This document shows, one piece after another, positions 5,992-6,668 of a DNA stretch of 6,668 nucleotides. The position numbers were made by a program, and so were the translations under genes. This DNA is from Candidatus Aerophobota bacterium (GTDB taxonomy: Bacteria; Aerophobota; Aerophobia; Aerophobales; B47-G16): positions 1 to 6,668 of the forward strand of contig QMPZ01000090.1 of assembly GCA_003648815.1 (NCBI GenBank), given 5' to 3'. Position 1 is the first letter of the stretch, and the number at the start of each line of letters is the position of its first letter. The notes beneath the pieces are model-generated. The model saw only the letters and a program-made list of their open reading frames with translations. It ran no database searches and had not been told where the DNA came from.

Positions 5992-6668
5992 ATGCAAAGA
6001 AGAAAACTCGGTAAGACAAATGAGGATGTCTCTATTTTAGGGTTAGGTGGATTTCATCTGGTTGAGATAAGTACAAAAGATGCAGTCTGGCTTGTTAACA
6101 GATACCTCGACGAGGGAGGAAACTATGTAGAAGTAGCTCCTTTGTATGGTAACGGAGAGTCAGAGATAAAGATAGGAAAGGTTATGAAGAACAGAAGAGA
6201 GGAATGTTTACTGGCCAGTAAATGCCATCTGCGGGAGGAAGATAAAGCCATAGAACTATTAGATGAGAGTCTCATGCGCCTTCGCACTGATCATCTGGAT
6301 CTTTGGTTTATGCACGCAGTAAACACATATGAGGATTGGGCAAGGGTAAATTCCCCTCGGGGAGCTCTGCGTGCAGCAGAAAGGGCGAAAAAGGAAGGGA
6401 AAATACGCTATATTGCTATTTCGGGACACAGACCGGAAGTATTAATTGATGCCATTAAAGATTACCCATTTGATGCGGTGATGGGGGTGATCAATTATTA
6501 TGATAAGTTTAACTTCCCCCTCATAGAGGATGTGCTTATTCCCCTGGCTAAGGAAAAGAACATGGGAATTATTGCCATGAAAGCTCTTGCTGATGGATTC
6601 TTGTGGAAATCTGCAGAAAATGCCTTCCGTTACACTCTTTCCCTTCCCGTAACCACTGTTGTCGTCGG
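5992..6668 (+). CDS. Aldo/keto reductase, 3' end cut by the window
   Basis: The first 225 residues of an aldo/keto reductase, an NAD(P)H-dependent carbonyl reductase with a TIM-barrel fold. Landmarks: MQRRKLGKTNEDVSILGLGG (1-20), the typical start; NYVEVAPLYGNGESE (44-58); LLASKC (73-78); LDLWFMHAV (102-110); KKEGKIRYIAISGHRP (133-148); GVINYY (165-170); and GIIAMKALADG (192-202). Of the catalytic tetrad, Tyr52, Lys77 and His108 are in place. The usual Asp of the DTA-Y-GSE block is Glu47 here. The ATG follows GGAG by seven bases, and a consensus promoter lies directly upstream. The frame is intact to the window edge, so the cut is an artefact of the window. Substrate cannot be told. A link to the sugar hydrolases is possible but is not supported by transcription layout. 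Confidence 0.88.
   Translation, partial: MQRRKLGKTNEDVSILGLGGFHLVEISTKDAVWLVNRYLDEGGNYVEVAPLYGNGESEIKIGKVMKNRREECLLASKCHLREEDKAIELLDESLMRLRTDHLDLWFMHAVNTYEDWARVNSPRGALRAAERAKKEGKIRYIAISGHRPEVLIDAIKDYPFDAVMGVINYYDKFNFPLIEDVLIPLAKEKNMGIIAMKALADGFLWKSAENAFRYTLSLPVTTVVV

Overview
The window is AT-rich bacterial DNA. Genes are preceded by GGAG/AGGAGG ribosome-binding sites, and one promoter matches the sigma-70 consensus exactly. All intact genes lie on the + strand. None shows a signal peptide, so the products are probably cytoplasmic. The style (isolated sugar-hydrolase pair, flavin reductase, aldo/keto reductase, decayed transposase) fits an uncultured, possibly anaerobic, carbohydrate-using bacterium. 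The sequence alone does not fix the phylum.

Layout. Positions 1-218 are the decayed 3' end of an IS256/mutator-type transposase. Its conserved C-terminal blocks can be read only by switching frame twice, and it contains a perfect 17-bp inverted repeat. Positions 219-510 hold no convincing gene, only a stem-loop and a weak promoter candidate. Next come two long genes that probably form one transcript: a GH31-family glycoside hydrolase (511-2565) and a 719-residue protein (2648-4807). I read the second as an unassigned TIM-barrel glycoside-hydrolase-like enzyme. Positions 4808-5073 are AT-rich spacer followed by what looks like decayed coding sequence, running into a flavin reductase-like gene (5074-5631). 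A 360-bp gap holds a short ORF or gene remnant (5665-5829), a consensus promoter (5931-5958) and a 12-bp tandem duplication (5957-5980). These lead into an aldo/keto reductase (5992 onward) that is cut by the window end.

How the genes may work together. The GH31 enzyme and its partner most likely act one after another on an imported oligosaccharide or glycoside. The GH31 active-site surroundings differ from those of standard alpha-glucosidases and alpha-xylosidases, and the partner has no family I can name, so the substrate is open. No transporter or regulator lies in the window. The flavin reductase and the aldo/keto reductase appear to be separate redox genes; the latter has its own strong promoter.

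The best candidate for something undescribed is the 2648-4807 protein and its pairing with a divergent GH31 enzyme.
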